From: Dictyobacter aurantiacus
GTDB taxonomy: Bacteria > Chloroflexota > Ktedonobacteria > Ktedonobacterales > Ktedonobacteraceae
NCBI RefSeq assembly: GCF_003967515.1
Contig: NZ_BIFQ01000002.1
Span: forward strand, 1 to 64,000
Direction: 5' to 3'
Length of the DNA stretch: 64,000 nt
This document shows positions 24,708 through 34,618 of this stretch, piece after piece (position 1 is the first letter of the stretch; each line of letters begins with the position of its first letter). Under the pieces are notes generated by a model, which saw nothing but the letters and a program-made list of their open reading frames with translations, was not told the origin of the DNA and searched no databases. Both the position numbers and the translations under genes were made by a program.

Positions 24708-26635
24708 ATGAGTAGTATCGCCGATGGATCGGTCTGTATCCAGACCTCTGCGGAAGCGCAGGCTGCAACCCCATCGTGGTTGGGTGAAGTGGCTCTGGTC
24801 GCTTCCCACCTGCAGAAGCAAGAAATCTTCAACAAGATTAATGAGCGCGTACGTTTTGCGCGACGACGGTTCGGACGCTACGACGTCCTTGATTTTCTCG
24901 CCGTGCTCTTCGGCTATGCGATCAGCGGTGAGCGGACCCTGGAGGCATTCTACGAAGCCGTGCATCCCTTTGCGATCCCCTTCATGGCCCTGTTTGGACG
25001 CGCCAGCTTGCCTGGCGGCCTCGACGCTCAGTCGCTTTTTAGCGGCGCTCCCCGCCGAACCGGTCGAAGCCCTACGGACACTCTTTCTGGAAGATTTGCT
25101 GGCCCGCTGCCTTTCCACAGAAGAGCAGGACGTCGGACTGTGGGATCGGCAGGGAAATCGCTGGCTCGTCTTTGATGTAGATGGAACGCGAGAAGCGGCG
25201 CGGCAGCGGGCGCTCCCCCAGACGCCGGATCGACCTGCTCCCCAGAGGCGCTTGCGCCCCCTCTGCGCACCTGGCTACACCGGACGCAAACGGGGAGAGG
25301 CTGTTCGTACCCGTACGACGGTCTTGCAGATGCATACTCATCAGTGGGTGGCGAGTTTCGGCAACCCTGGGAATGGACAGTATCGTGAGGAACTGCGCCG
25401 AGCGAAGACTGCTGTCCAGATGTACGTGAAGGCCCACAACTTTCCCTCCGAGCGAACGCTGGTGCGCCTCGATGGCCAATATGGGACGCGAGCGGTCGTC
25501 GCCGATCTGGCTGATTGCTCGTATGTTACGCGCGGGAAAGATTACAGCCTCCTCGATCGCGCCGACGTCCAGGCGCGTTTGCACCTGCCTGCTGATCAGC
25601 ACCTGAACAGCGCAGAAAGTGGGGTCTGCCGCGCGCTTTACGACTGTCCAGACCAGTGCCTGGGCGAGGACGGCCCACTCGTTCGCGTCATCGTGGCCAC
25701 ACACCCAGCCCCGACACGCGCGAAAAAGAAGCGCCAGGTCGGGCTTATCCGCAATGGAGTCGTCTATGAACTGTTCCTGACCAATCTGCCCCAGAGTGGC
25801 TTTACCGCCTCTGATGTGGTGTCTCTCTACCTGCACCGCGGCGCCTTTGAAACGGCGTTGGAAGATGAAGACATCGAGCAAGATCCGGACCGCTGGTGTA
25901 GTCACTCGGCCTGGGGACAGGAAGCCTGGCAAGTGATCTCGCAGTGGACCTGGAACCTCAGACTCGAACTGGGGCACAAGCTGCATCCTGAATCAGTGCG
26001 CACCACCGAGTTTGCGCCTGCTCTCCCGGAGCAGAATGCCCCCGCCTCACTTGCTGCCTCCACACTCGCTTCGGGGTACGCCCCACCTGCCACCGCGACG
26101 TCCTGGAAAGCTGGTCGCTTCACAGGAGCCGACTTCCCTCTCCAACCAGATGGGACCCTGCACTGTCCAGCAGGGAGCGCCCTGGTCCCTCATGAACAAC
26201 GGCGAGAGCGTGATGGCAGTCTGCGGGTGGTCTATTCTGCCAGTATCCGCGACTGCCGTCCGTGTTCCTTGCGCGAGCAGTGCCAATGGAGTGGATGCGC
26301 AACAGCCAAACCGCGCCAAGTGAGCATCCTGCTTCATCCCTTGTCGGTGGGATCGGCTCCGCTGCTCTGGCGGGACTGGCCCCGACGCCATCAACGGCGG
26401 GCCTGTTTGCGTCTGCACCGCCAACGCCTGGACATTCCAGATAGGGCCAGTTCTTCCGCCCCCTCCGACCGCTCCCCCTCCGATCCTCTCTCGGGCTGAG
26501 CGTGCCCATTACCGCCTCTCATGGGATGAGCGCCTAGCTCGCAACACTCGTCCCAACACGGCTGGTCAGCTCACACTCAAGCTGTTCGGTATCCCGGTGG
26601 GCTTTGCCACCTGGCTGGGTCTTACCGTAGCATAG
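24708..26635 (+). pseudogene. Unclassified DDE transposase gene with two frameshifts
   Basis: The ATG at 24708 opens MSSIADGSVCIQTSAEAQ... in frame 1 to about 25010. The frame then shifts (ASTLSRFLAALPAEPVEALR...) and stays open to about 26450, and shifts again to end with LTLKLFGIPVGFATWLGLTV at 26635. Catalytic-type residues are seen in WLVFDVDGTREAARQ, VRLDGQYGTRAVVADLAD and a later helix FETALEDEDIEQD. This fits a DDE transposase of the IS4/IS1380-like superfamily, which I cannot place further. It is about 640 residues if repaired. A Cys-rich region (CRPCSLREQCQW) lies near the C-terminus. Inactive unless the shifts are sequence errors. Confidence 0.75.
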
Positions 26636-26856
26636 GGCGAACACCAGCAAAAACGGTTCTCAACAGGCTTCTTCTCTCGCTCTTTGTGAGTGACCTGTTG
26701 GCAGGGCTCGAGGCATGCCTCCTGCATGGAAACGCGTCTTCAGCCTGGCAAACCACCACGAGCCGGAGAGGCAGCGGGCAACAAGCGCATGCCCATCGCG
26801 ATGAAAGGAAAGGATGTGTTACAATAGGGAGAGAACGAGAGAAAGGTGAACCACTC

Positions 26857-27330
26857 ATGTCACAATCCCCATCCCGTGAGGCCATCCTCTTTTGCCGTTA
26901 TATTTTGAGTTCGCTCGATCGCCTGGTGCACTGCCTTGATGGGCTGGACGAAACTCAGCTCAATTGGCATCCCCCTGTTCCGCATGCCAACAGCCTGTAC
27001 GCCTTAGTTGCTCATACACTTGGCAATGCGGAAGAAAATCTCCTCTGGACGCTGTTTGACCAGCCGAGTCAGCGTAATCGCGAGCAGGAATTTCTGATGG
27101 AAGGCTCCTCCACAGATACCTTGATTCTCCGATGGAATGGCTTACGTGAACAATTGCAGCAGGCGCTTCTGAGCCTTTCCTCACAGGACTTAGCGCGGGA
27201 ACATCTTCATCCCCGGCGTGGCTCGATCACCGGGCTGGATATCTTGATTGTGGTGGCAAGACATGCCGCTGAGCATTTGGGACAAGCAGAATTGACACGT
27301 GATCTTGCCCTAGCTGCAACTCCTCAGTAA
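26857..27330 (+). CDS. DinB-family protein (DUF664-like)
   Basis: 157 residues from the ATG at 26857; GAAAGGTG is the ribosome binding site and a TACAAT hexamer (26820-26825) a likely -10. A four-helix DinB/YfiT fold is indicated by LDRLVHCLDGLDETQLNWHP, then YALVAHTLGNAEEN with the first metal His, and VVARHAAEHLGQAELTRDLA with the HxxxH pair. Members are metal-dependent thiol transferases (mycothiol, bacillithiol) or of unknown role. It stands alone between transposons. Complete. Confidence 0.9.
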   Translation: MSQSPSREAILFCRYILSSLDRLVHCLDGLDETQLNWHPPVPHANSLYALVAHTLGNAEENLLWTLFDQPSQRNREQEFLMEGSSTDTLILRWNGLREQLQQALLSLSSQDLAREHLHPRRGSITGLDILIVVARHAAEHLGQAELTRDLALAATPQ

Positions 27331-27437
27331 AGCCCCTTGTGGCTCGTTCGTCGTTCCCATTTGGAGTGTGTTCTCGCCCGTGTCGCAGAGAATGGATGAA
27401 GACATCCCCAATCTCATTGCGCATGTCGTGGGTTTAA

Positions 27438-27594
27438 CTATGAAGCTGCTTGTATCGCTATCTGGAGAGCAGTAAGACGCTGGAGAAAAGCCTGTCGCAG
27501 TTCCAGGAGAGAGACCGCTTCGCCTATAAGGTGAGGACGGAGATAATTGCGCAATTCTTCGAAGGCACAACAGAAGCGTGCTGCCGCTTCAATT
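27438..27594 (-). pseudogene. 3' part of a small gene split by IS6
   Basis: Minus-strand frame ending at 27438: IEAAARFCCAFEELRNYLRP followed by LIGEAVSLLELRQAFLQRLT. It opens directly from the IS6 end and has no start of its own. The 5' part is probably the frame at 28509-28646 (ending NATHLMLEVAEG) on the other side of the element. No target duplication remains, so a small deletion is likely. Family unknown. Confidence 0.45.
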
Positions 27595-28508
27595 GGGTTC
27601 TGTTGCAAAAAAAGAACCTCATCTGATAGGATAGAGCCAAAAACTGAAAAGAAGATGGTTCTCACCATGCAAAACGTGTTCAAATGGCGTCATTTCCAGG
27701 CCGACATCATTCTTTTGTGCGTCAGGTGGTATCTGCGCTATTCGCTCAGCTATCGTGACCTTGAAGAGATGATGATGGAACGGGGTCTGCACGTCGATCA
27801 CACCACGATTTATCGCTGGATCCAACGCTACGCACCCGAACTGGAGAAACGCACCCGACCGCATCTCAAAGCCTGCAACAACTCCTGGAAAGTCGATGAG
27901 ACGTATATCAAGGTTAGGAACGTTTGGATGTATCTCTACCGTGCCGTGGATTCAGACGGCAATACCCTCGAGTTTCTCTTGCGTCCAACGCGGGATGCCG
28001 AGTCCGCCAAGTGCTTTTTCGTCAAAGCGCTCGCATCGACTGCTCGATCAGCTTCTCAAGCATGTCCGATTTCAGAGCAGATGGCTCCACCTACGACTCC
28101 GACTGATACCACAATCATCACGTCAATTCCTCGCGTGATCAATGTCGACAAGAACGCGGCCTGTCCCAAAGCCATTGCTGAGCTCAAAGCCACTAGAATG
28201 CTGGCTCAGCATATGGGATTGAGGCAGGTCAAATATCTCAACAATCTCATCGAACAAGATCATCGCTTCCTCAAACGCTTGACCAAGCCAGGGATGGGCT
28301 TTTTCTCCTTCGAAACAGCCTGGCGAACCATCCAAGGATTTGAGGTAATGAACATGCTGAGAAAGGGGCAGGTACAAGGAGTGAACAAAGGAGATGTACA
28401 AGGACAGGCTACACTGGTCGCTAGACTCTTTGGCATTGTTGCCTAAGCTGAACATGGAGAGGCCTACCACGCTTATCTTGTTTCTTCTCATTTTTTGCAA
28501 CACAGCCC
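27595..28508 (+). mobile_element. IS6-family insertion sequence
   Basis: A 914-bp element with imperfect inverted ends (left from 27595 with CTGTTGCAAAAAA, right to 28508 with its complement TTTTTTGCAACACAG). One transposase gene. No direct repeat is evident at the flanks. Confidence 0.8.
27656..28446 (+). CDS. IS6-family transposase
   Basis: About 263 residues from the ATG at 27656. Typical features are FKWRHFQADIILLCVRWYLR, LEEMMMERGLHVDHTTIYRW, the first catalytic Asp in WKVDETYIKVRNVWMYLYRA, the second in NVDKNAACPKAIAELK and the Glu in NNLIEQDHRFLKRLTKPGMG. The loop between the first and second catalytic Asp is about 25 residues longer than usual (STARSASQACPISEQM...), which may reflect an internal duplication or compensated frameshifts. 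It still may be inactive for that reason. Confidence 0.9.
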
Positions 28509-28646
28509 TTCTGCGACCTCTAGCATGAGGTGTGTTGCGTTGTAAAAGGCATTCTGCGATGTTGGAACCGACTTTGCATAGCGAGCAGCCTCTTCCGAAG
28601 ATTGGTAAGAGGCGATGACTGGTTGGCATTCGTTCTCTTCATGCGA
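28509..28646 (-). pseudogene. 5' part of a small gene split by IS6
   Basis: From an ATG at 28646 the frame reads MSHEENECQPVIASYQSSEE to NATHLMLEVAEG and runs into the IS6 end. An upstream ATG at 28739 would add 31 residues. See 27438-27594 for the likely continuation. Hypothetical, no recognised domain. Confidence 0.4.
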
Positions 28647-28863
28647 CATGTATTTTTCCCTGATCCTTTCTTCTTCCTTGCGTTGATAATGACCTGGATG
28701 ATACTGTTGGTAGCCAATCAGGTGTCTTGATAAAGCCAAGCGATTCTACAAGCGACGCTCTTTATGGGACGGATTTACATTCATGCCTGCACCGTTTCGT
28801 CAGCGTCTTCGTCCTCCCTCCCGGAGGGTCATTGAGGGTACGTTTGCCTCGACCATCGAGTCC

Positions 28864-30054
28864 TTAACTGTTTCGTGGCATCGGAGAGATGGTCACATTT
28901 GTTTTTTCCGAGCGAAACGGACGAAAGAAAGCCCGGAGTTCCTCTGCTAACAATTCAGGCTCTTCCATTGCTGCGAAATGCCCCCCTCGTGGCATCATTG
29001 TCCAGCGTTGCACAAGTAGGAGGCGCTCCGCCCATTCGCGCGGAGGCAAGCTGATCTCTTTTGGGAAAAGGGCAATGCCTGCGGGAACAGAAATATGTTG
29101 CTCTGGTCGAAGCTTCGGCAAAGTATGAGCATTCTCGTAATACATGCGCACCGAGGAAGAAATGGTTTCCGTACTCCAATAGAGCATAATGTTTGTGAGT
29201 AACTCATCCTTGCTGAAACGCTGTTCCACCTCGCCATTGCAGTCGCTCCACGCGCGAAATTTTTCTATAATCCACGCCGCCAGGCCAACTGGTGAGTCAT
29301 TCAAGCCATACGCCAGCGTTTGTGGTTTCGTTGAGTGCAACGCTGAATAGGCTCCTTCTTCCTGAGACCACTGCTGGACCACCTGCAAATAGTGCTGCTC
29401 CTCTTCCGACAGGTTGGGTTGCTCAGGGAGTGAGGCGTGCACGCTAAGGTAGGTAAGGTGAATACCTACGAGGAGTTCAGGATGAGCCAGAGCCAGGCGC
29501 TGGGTAACACCTGAACCAATGTCGCCACCAGCTGCAGCAAAATGAGAGTAGCCAAGCACATCTCGCATCAAACGGGCCCAGAGTTCAGCGGTTTGCATTG
29601 TTGCCATTCCGCGAACGGTAGGCCGGTCGGAGAAGCCAAATCCCGGCAGTGATGGCACAATCACATCGAACGCGTCAGTTGGATCTCCACCATGCTTTTC
29701 TGGATCAGTCAGGAGCGGAATTAGTTTGAACATCTCGAAAAACGACCCAGGCCAACCATGAGTAAGAAGAATGGGCAGCGGATTCTCTCCCCGGCCCCGC
29801 TCATGAATGAAGTGGATGCCTAAACCGTCAATGTGCTCACGAAAGTGGGCAAACTGGTTGAGCTTCTTCTCCTGAGCACGCCAGTCAAATTCATGTTGCC
29901 AATAGTCTACGAGGCTCTTCAAATAGTGTCGGTTGGTGCCATAGTCCCATCCGGCGTTTTCCACCTCATCAGGCCAGCGGGTGTACGCCAGGCGATCCTT
30001 CAAGTCATCAAGAATGGCTTGGGGTACATGTACGGTGAACGGGTGCTTTTCCAC
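28864..30054 (-). CDS. Epoxide hydrolase (EHN-domain, alpha/beta fold)
   Basis: 396 residues from the GTG at 30054, chosen because AAGAGGGAA lies just upstream; longer starts to 30126 would run through the promoter. The N-terminal EHN domain (ILDDLKDRLAYTRWPDEVEN) is followed by the alpha/beta hydrolase core: oxyanion motif LLTHGWPGSFFEM, nucleophile Asp in AAAGGDIGSGVTQRLA, catalytic His in MMPRGGHFAAMEEP. Tyr residues in the lid (MYYENAHT) fit epoxide ring opening. It hydrolyses epoxides to diols; the substrate is unknown. It is divergent to a CGNR regulator whose likely operator half-sites lie between them. Confidence 0.94.
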   Translation of the reverse strand: MEKHPFTVHVPQAILDDLKDRLAYTRWPDEVENAGWDYGTNRHYLKSLVDYWQHEFDWRAQEKKLNQFAHFREHIDGLGIHFIHERGRGENPLPILLTHGWPGSFFEMFKLIPLLTDPEKHGGDPTDAFDVIVPSLPGFGFSDRPTVRGMATMQTAELWARLMRDVLGYSHFAAAGGDIGSGVTQRLALAHPELLVGIHLTYLSVHASLPEQPNLSEEEQHYLQVVQQWSQEEGAYSALHSTKPQTLAYGLNDSPVGLAAWIIEKFRAWSDCNGEVEQRFSKDELLTNIMLYWSTETISSSVRMYYENAHTLPKLRPEQHISVPAGIALFPKEISLPPREWAERLLLVQRWTMMPRGGHFAAMEEPELLAEELRAFFRPFRSEKTNVTISPMPRNS

Positions 30055-30080
30055 AATGATTTCCCTCTTGACAAATATGA

Positions 30081-30159
30081 GTAACTCTCTAAAATAGGTG
30101 TAGATAGTTACATTGTAAGAAATCATTGATAACTTGTCAAGTGCACTTTAGAGGGTTAC
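30081..30159. promoter_or_regulatory. Paired inverted half-sites between epoxide hydrolase and CGNR genes
   Basis: GTAACTCTCTAAA at 30081-30093 recurs inverted with one mismatch as TTTAGAGGGTTAC at 30147-30159. The pair spans the divergent promoter region and is a candidate binding site for the CGNR regulator. Confidence 0.45.
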
Positions 30160-30186
30160 AGCAACGAATAAGCAAAAGAGAGTGAT

Positions 30187-30846
30187 GTGATGAACGCCAG
30201 AGAAACAACCATGGGGACCTTTTCATTCATTAGTGGGCACATGTGCCTGGATTTTGCCAACACGCTTGGCGGGCTACGCGGCGGAGTGACACGAGAATAC
30301 TTATGTAGCTATGATGATTTTGTGGCCTGGAGTCAACAGGTCCATTCCATAACTGAAGAACATGCAATCAATCTTCTCCATGAAGCTGAGTTGCATCCTG
30401 ACAAAGCCGTTGTAGTGCTCGAAAACGCTCGCATGCTTAGAGAAGTTATCTATCGTATTTTTGCCGCCGTTGCAACGGATATGCAGCCAACAGAGGCTGA
30501 CCTGACTATCCTGAATGCCGAAATTGGCAAAGCTATGGCCGGTGGGCGCATCATTTCAGTCGCGGATGGTTTCAGGTGGGAGTGGCCAGGCGACTCGCGT
30601 GCGCTCGACCAGATGTTTGGGCCCATCATGCGATCAACTGCCGAACTCCTTACCTCTCCGGAACGAAGTTTGGTGCGCGAATGCGCGAGCACCACGTGCA
30701 GTTGGCTCTTTGTTGACCGTACAAAAAATCATCGTCGTCGCTGGTGTACAATGACAGGTTGTGGGAATGTCGCGAAAGTCCGCAGGTATCGCCAGCAACA
30801 GCGACAGCAGCCTGTGCGCGCTGGAGAACGAGATGGGAAGGGATAG
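30187..30846 (+). CDS. ABATE/CGNR zinc-finger transcriptional regulator
   Basis: 219 residues; an ATG at 30190 is an alternative start. The N-terminal ABATE domain begins with CLDFANTLGG, and the C-terminal zinc finger is CASTTCSWLFVDRTKNHRRR, WCTMTGCGNVAKVRRYR with the eponymous CGNR-like motif (here CGNV-KVRRYR). These proteins are DNA-binding repressors, generally beside oxidoreductase or hydrolase genes. It is divergently placed to the epoxide hydrolase at 28864-30054, which it likely controls. Complete. Confidence 0.93.
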   Translation: MMNARETTMGTFSFISGHMCLDFANTLGGLRGGVTREYLCSYDDFVAWSQQVHSITEEHAINLLHEAELHPDKAVVVLENARMLREVIYRIFAAVATDMQPTEADLTILNAEIGKAMAGGRIISVADGFRWEWPGDSRALDQMFGPIMRSTAELLTSPERSLVRECASTTCSWLFVDRTKNHRRRWCTMTGCGNVAKVRRYRQQQRQQPVRAGERDGKG

Positions 30847-31071
30847 TGAGACGCTATCGGGCAGGCCCGACAACCAGGACCACCACCCCTCGTCTTCGAC
30901 CGCTTCCCGTCCTAGTACTCCTGCATCCCTCACTGCCGCGGGATGCACCCTTCGGGCGGCGATACCGTGAGCCAGGCTCCTGTGCATCGCTCACGACACC
31001 ACAGCACGCTCCCTCCCCTCTCAACACCTGCCACAAGACGGCGAGAAAAAGAGAAAAGCTCTGTCAACGTC

Positions 31072-31111
31072 CATTGAAAATGTCATCCTTTCAGTTCATT
31101 GAAAATGTCAT
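31072..31111. repeat. Two 15-bp direct repeats at the ISNCY-type transposon end
   Basis: CATTGAAAATGTCAT occurs at 31072-31086 and 31097-31111, 25 bp apart. The second copy overlaps the 3' end of the transposase remnant. Such subterminal repeats are typical transposase binding sites. Confidence 0.6.
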
Positions 31112-32160
31112 GAGCGAGAGGAAGCGCTGAAACGCTTTCTCCAGGGATGATCCGCTTTTGGTGACGGTCTTTGTGGTGATGGTGTGGCTCTCGCTTCCGT
31201 CTTCACTGTCCTGGAAGGCGCAGAAGCAACACGATCAGGGGGAGCAAGACGAGAAGGCACGGTTTGTCCTTGGAAAACGATTCGCAGATCTCCATTGAAG
31301 TGTTCATGCACCTGCACTCGACAGCGCACCCAACTCAGACGCTGATCAGTGGGCAAGAACTGGACCCGTTGCCCTTTGTAGGAAATAGTATTGTCATTGG
31401 TTACGGTGCGCTCTTCTTGCCAACAAAAACAGTCCTGGGGACGCAGAGCGTCCGGAAACGCTTGCCACGCCACCTCCGGTTCGGCCGCCGCGATGGCAAA
31501 GCGAGCGTTAAAGCGAGGAACAAACGCCTGCAGCACCGCATTGGCGTGCTCAATCGTGCAGGCGTTCTCCAGAGGCAATTCGCTCACCAACCGATCTTGG
31601 AACGTCCCCCAAAGCCGTTCGATGCGCCCCTTGGCCTGGGGAGAACGAGCAGCGATGGATGTACTGCGTAATTGCGTAAACAATCGTCCCAACTGCGTTG
31701 GCGTTTTCGTTCCCCGTAATTGTTCCTCGACGCTCTCGTCCTGACGAGCCTGCTGGCTGAGAGAAGGAAACATGGTATGACGATCATGATAGAACGCCAA
31801 TGGGCACCCATAGCGCTCTACGATCTGTTCAATGATCTGAAAATAGCCGTACTGATCTTCTTGCTCACGAAAGATTGCTCCTACTACTTTGCCGGTGGCA
31901 TCATCGATGCCACCCACCAGGCTCAACCGAGGCCCCCGATCTTCTAACCAGGCATGCGGACTCGCATCAATCTGCACCAGTTATCCTTCTTGCCGATATC
32001 GCGGCCGCCGCAAGCGGTGCTTGGGTTTGACGGCCGCTGTGGGTGTGTGCACTCCAGCCTGGGTTAAGATGCGTCGAAGACTACTGCGCGAAAGCATCAC
32101 CCCTTCGCGTTCTTCAAGAAGGTCACGCTGGAATTGACCCGTTTTTGGAGGGAACCCGAA
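31108..32160 (-). pseudogene. ISNCY/IS1202-type transposase with in-frame stop
   Basis: One minus-strand frame, interrupted by TAA at 31981-31983. Upstream of the stop is a truncated HTH part (LLEEREGVMLSRSSLRRILT). Downstream is the integrase core with LVQIDASPHAWLEDRGPRLS, the second Asp in FYHDRHTMFP and the Glu in RSPQAKGRIERLWGTFQDRL, then a C-terminal beta domain with TISYKGQRVQF. QIDxSxHxWLEDRGP is characteristic of the ISNCY IS1202 group. The N-terminus is missing beyond about 32160. Inactive. Confidence 0.8.
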
Positions 32161-32199
32161 CGGAAATGTCGGGTGAGGAAAATGCTAGAAAAATGATGA

Positions 32200-32317
32200 A
32201 CACATTGGACTTCCCCCGTTTTTGTGGAGTCGAGGAAGAAAAGTGTGGTAGACTTCGACTCAGGAGGGTCCAATGGCCAAAAAGCAGCGCGTGTACACCG
32301 CAGAATTCAAACGTGCG
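32200..32317 (+). mobile_element. IS3-type left end with OrfA start
   Basis: A terminal-repeat-like CTTCCCCCGTTTTTGTGGA at about 32209 precedes an ATG at 32273 reading MAKKQRVYTAEFKR, the start of an IS3 OrfA. It breaks off at about 32317 where an ISL3 fragment begins. Confidence 0.6.
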
Positions 32318-32371
32318 ACACGAGGCCGCTTGCGATGAGTGGGGAAAAAGACCTGTAAAGTACCCAGTAAA

Positions 32372-32530
32372 AGGGCTCTCCCGCAGAAATGGTGCTCAGC
32401 CATAACACGTGGTGTACCTGAGCACCCGTTGGCGTAAAAACTCAAAACTGCCGCGTCCATACATTGAGCGCTTGATGAGTTTCAGCCGATTCACCAAGCC
32501 CTCTGTGGGACCATTAGAACAAACTGTCAA
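32372..32530 (-). pseudogene. ISL3 transposase C-terminal fragment
   Basis: The minus strand reads SNGPTEGLVNRLKLIKRSMY GRGSFEFLRQRVL, the conserved end of ISL3 transposases including the catalytic Glu, followed by the terminal repeat GGCTCTCCCGCAGAAATGGT at 32372-32391. Nothing of the rest of the element remains here. Its end is similar to that of the ISL3 fragment at 36672, so both may come from one element type. Confidence 0.75.
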
Positions 32531-32544
32531 CTACACCTGATAAC

Positions 32545-32829
32545 TTGAATAGTGAGCATCGCTTTACCATTACTCATCCATTTCATCCTCTCTGTGGACA
32601 ATCCTTTCCTCTGCTCACACACCGAGTTGCCTGGGGAGAGGAACGTGTCTTCTTTTCTCATCCACAAACACAAGAGATGCGTTCTCTTCCCCTGGCTTGG
32701 ACCAGTCTCGCCCTGCCCGATCCTTTTCTGCTTGTTGCCAATGGCAATGCTGTGCTACGTTTGAAAGATCTGCAACGGCTCGTGCAGCTCCTTAGACAGC
32801 AGCCAGATCACAGTCAGGAGGATCGCTGA
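32545..32829 (+). CDS. DUF5372-like small protein
   Basis: 94 residues beginning with ITHPFHPLCGQSFPLLTHRV and ending in an acidic tail. This resembles the small proteins (HPFHP...G..F) encoded just upstream of Y4b-type serine recombinases in transposable units. Here the recombinase start (32831) follows by 1 bp. The recombinase is truncated, so this gene is probably a transposon relic, but its own frame is intact. Function unknown. Confidence 0.6.
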   Translation: MNSEHRFTITHPFHPLCGQSFPLLTHRVAWGEERVFFSHPQTQEMRSLPLAWTSLALPDPFLLVANGNAVLRLKDLQRLVQLLRQQPDHSQEDR

Positions 32830-32830
32830 T

Positions 32831-32980
32831 ATGGTTCATCAGGTGGCAGCCCATCATCTTAAGCGTCTCGCGTGTTTGTATGTTCGTCAAAGCACCCTCC
32901 AGCAGGTGTTTGAGAATACGGAAAGCACTGCTCGCCAATATGCGCTGCGTGAACGAGCTTTAGCATTAGCTCGACTTTGT
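32831..32980 (+). pseudogene. Serine recombinase N-terminal fragment
   Basis: From the ATG at 32831 the frame reads AHHLKRLACLYVRQSTLQQV, then ENTESTARQYALRERALAL. This is the resolvase N-terminus with the catalytic Ser in VRQST. It stops matching at about 32980, where an IS4-type transposase fragment on the other strand begins. The catalytic remainder and the DNA-binding domain are absent. Confidence 0.75.
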
Positions 32981-32990
32981 ACATTTCCAA

Positions 32991-33639
32991 CTAAAAACAG
33001 GCGGCAAAGAGCAGCCGATCAAGCACGGATGACCCGAGCAGTCTGACAGCAGGGTCATGGGCAGCTGTCAGATTGATCTGCTGCTTCCAGATCTGCACAC
33101 GAATGGAGGCCAACACATCATGGAAGGTCGCTTCTGATTTGTGGTACCAGGCCGTCTGCTCTGGCGTGATCGGCTCACGCTTCTGCAGATGCGTTCCCAT
33201 TAAGGTGAGCAAACTGTAGGTGCCTCAGAGCAGCGGCGTGCTGCGCTCAATCGCGGTGTCGGACCACTGTCGTTGGGTTTGAAAGCCTAAATGGGCACGC
33301 GTTTGCTCAAAGGTGGTTTCAATGCTCCAGCGGAGCATAAAGGTAAGGATGATCGTGAGTGGGCTGACGTGCTGATCGGTAGACACCAACGCTTTGGGTT
33401 CCTGCTTGCCCTCTGGATCTCGAATGAGAACCCAGCGAATGGGCAAGGGAGGCTGTTTGGCTCGATGCCACCAGGACGTCCCACTGCACCACTGCATACG
33501 ACGCCTTCCTTGCCCATACCAGGGGATCACCTGCTCTTCCCACTGCGTAGAGGGATCGCGCAGCACCTCGCTGAGCTTGGCTTGCCGTGCGTCGATATTG
33601 CCACTCGGGCTTACCGAGGAGCGGTATGACATCATCCAC
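32991..33639 (-). pseudogene. IS4-type transposase C-terminal fragment with in-frame stop
   Basis: One minus frame from about 33639 to 32991, broken by TGA at about 33222-33224. It reads WYGQGRRRMQWCSGTSWWHR, RWVLIRDPEGKQEPKALVST, the Glu-bearing LRWSIETTFEQTRAHLGFQT and after the stop GTYSLLTLMGTHLQKREPIT. The arrangement fits DDE transposases related to IS701/IS4. The N-terminal half is absent. Flanked by other debris. Confidence 0.7.
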
Positions 33640-33705
33640 CGTTTATACTGAAGACGTCACAACAGTGAGGTAAGCCTCTACTGAAGTGTGACCTTTACGA
33701 AAAGA

Positions 33706-34446
33706 TCAGATGGCTATAGTTCCTCCATCAACAGGGATTGTTACGCCATGAACATAGTTCGATTCATCACTGGCAAGGTAGATGGCTGCTCCAACTATAT
33801 CGCCAGGCTGTGCTGCTCTCTTCGCCGGAAGTGCTTACGCCATTGACTCCACCATCGCTTCCATGCCTGCTGTGCCGGGCGTAATGGTTGCCGCTGGTGC
33901 AATAGCATTAATATTCACACCACTCGGACCAAACTCCGCTGCCCAGGCTTTCGTCAGCAGCGTGAGAGCGGCCTTCGATGAGCCATAAAGAGCCGCACCG
34001 GCTACTCCGATATGAGCACCTGCAGTCGTAATATTCACAACCTTTCCTGATCCTCGCTCTACCATTTGAGGAAGCAAGGCTGCCGACAGAAAAAAAGGAC
34101 CTTTGAAATTCGTCATGATGACCGCACCAGGGGTTGCCTCATCCACCTCTTCTGTTGCAGCAAAAGGATATATTCCTGCATTACTTACCAGAATATCGAC
34201 GAGACCAAACGTCTCGTATATCTCTTTCACCAGACGGTCGATAGCAGTTTTTGATGTCAGATCGGCGGCAAAAAATGCGGCAGATCCACCGGCACTTCGG
34301 ATCGTCTCGACTACCTTCTTTCCACGTCGCTCATTCCGTCCCCCAATGACCACTTGTGCCCCTTCGCAGGCGAAGGCTTCAGCAATAGCCTGTCCAATTC
34401 CTGAGGTAGCTCCGGTAACGAGAGCTGCTTTCCCTTGTAAACGCAT
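33706..34446 (-). pseudogene. Short-chain dehydrogenase gene with a premature TAA
   Basis: The frame from the ATG at 34446 (MRLQGKAALVTGATSGIGQA) runs through the NAG motif (LVSNAGIYP), the catalytic YGSSK and the NINAIAPA loop to a TAA at 33835-33837. In the same frame the normal C-terminus follows: RAAQPGDIVGAAIYLASDES, then GVTIPVDGGTIAI, stop at 33706. One base change thus removes the last 42 residues, including the IYLASD and VDGG segments. A 203-residue product could still be made, but it lacks part of the Rossmann fold. Divergent LysR gene next door. Confidence 0.85.
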
Positions 34447-34618
34447 CGAAATATCCTTATTTGAGAGGCATTCAATGATGATTGTATGGTTCATCTATGC
34501 CCTGTACAATTGTATGAGCGTGAAAGAGTAGAGACTCACTCCTTACTTGTCAGAAGTATAACTGATCTGTTACAATGAACACAAATCACAGTTGTCATAA
34601 GTTATGAAAGATATTCAT

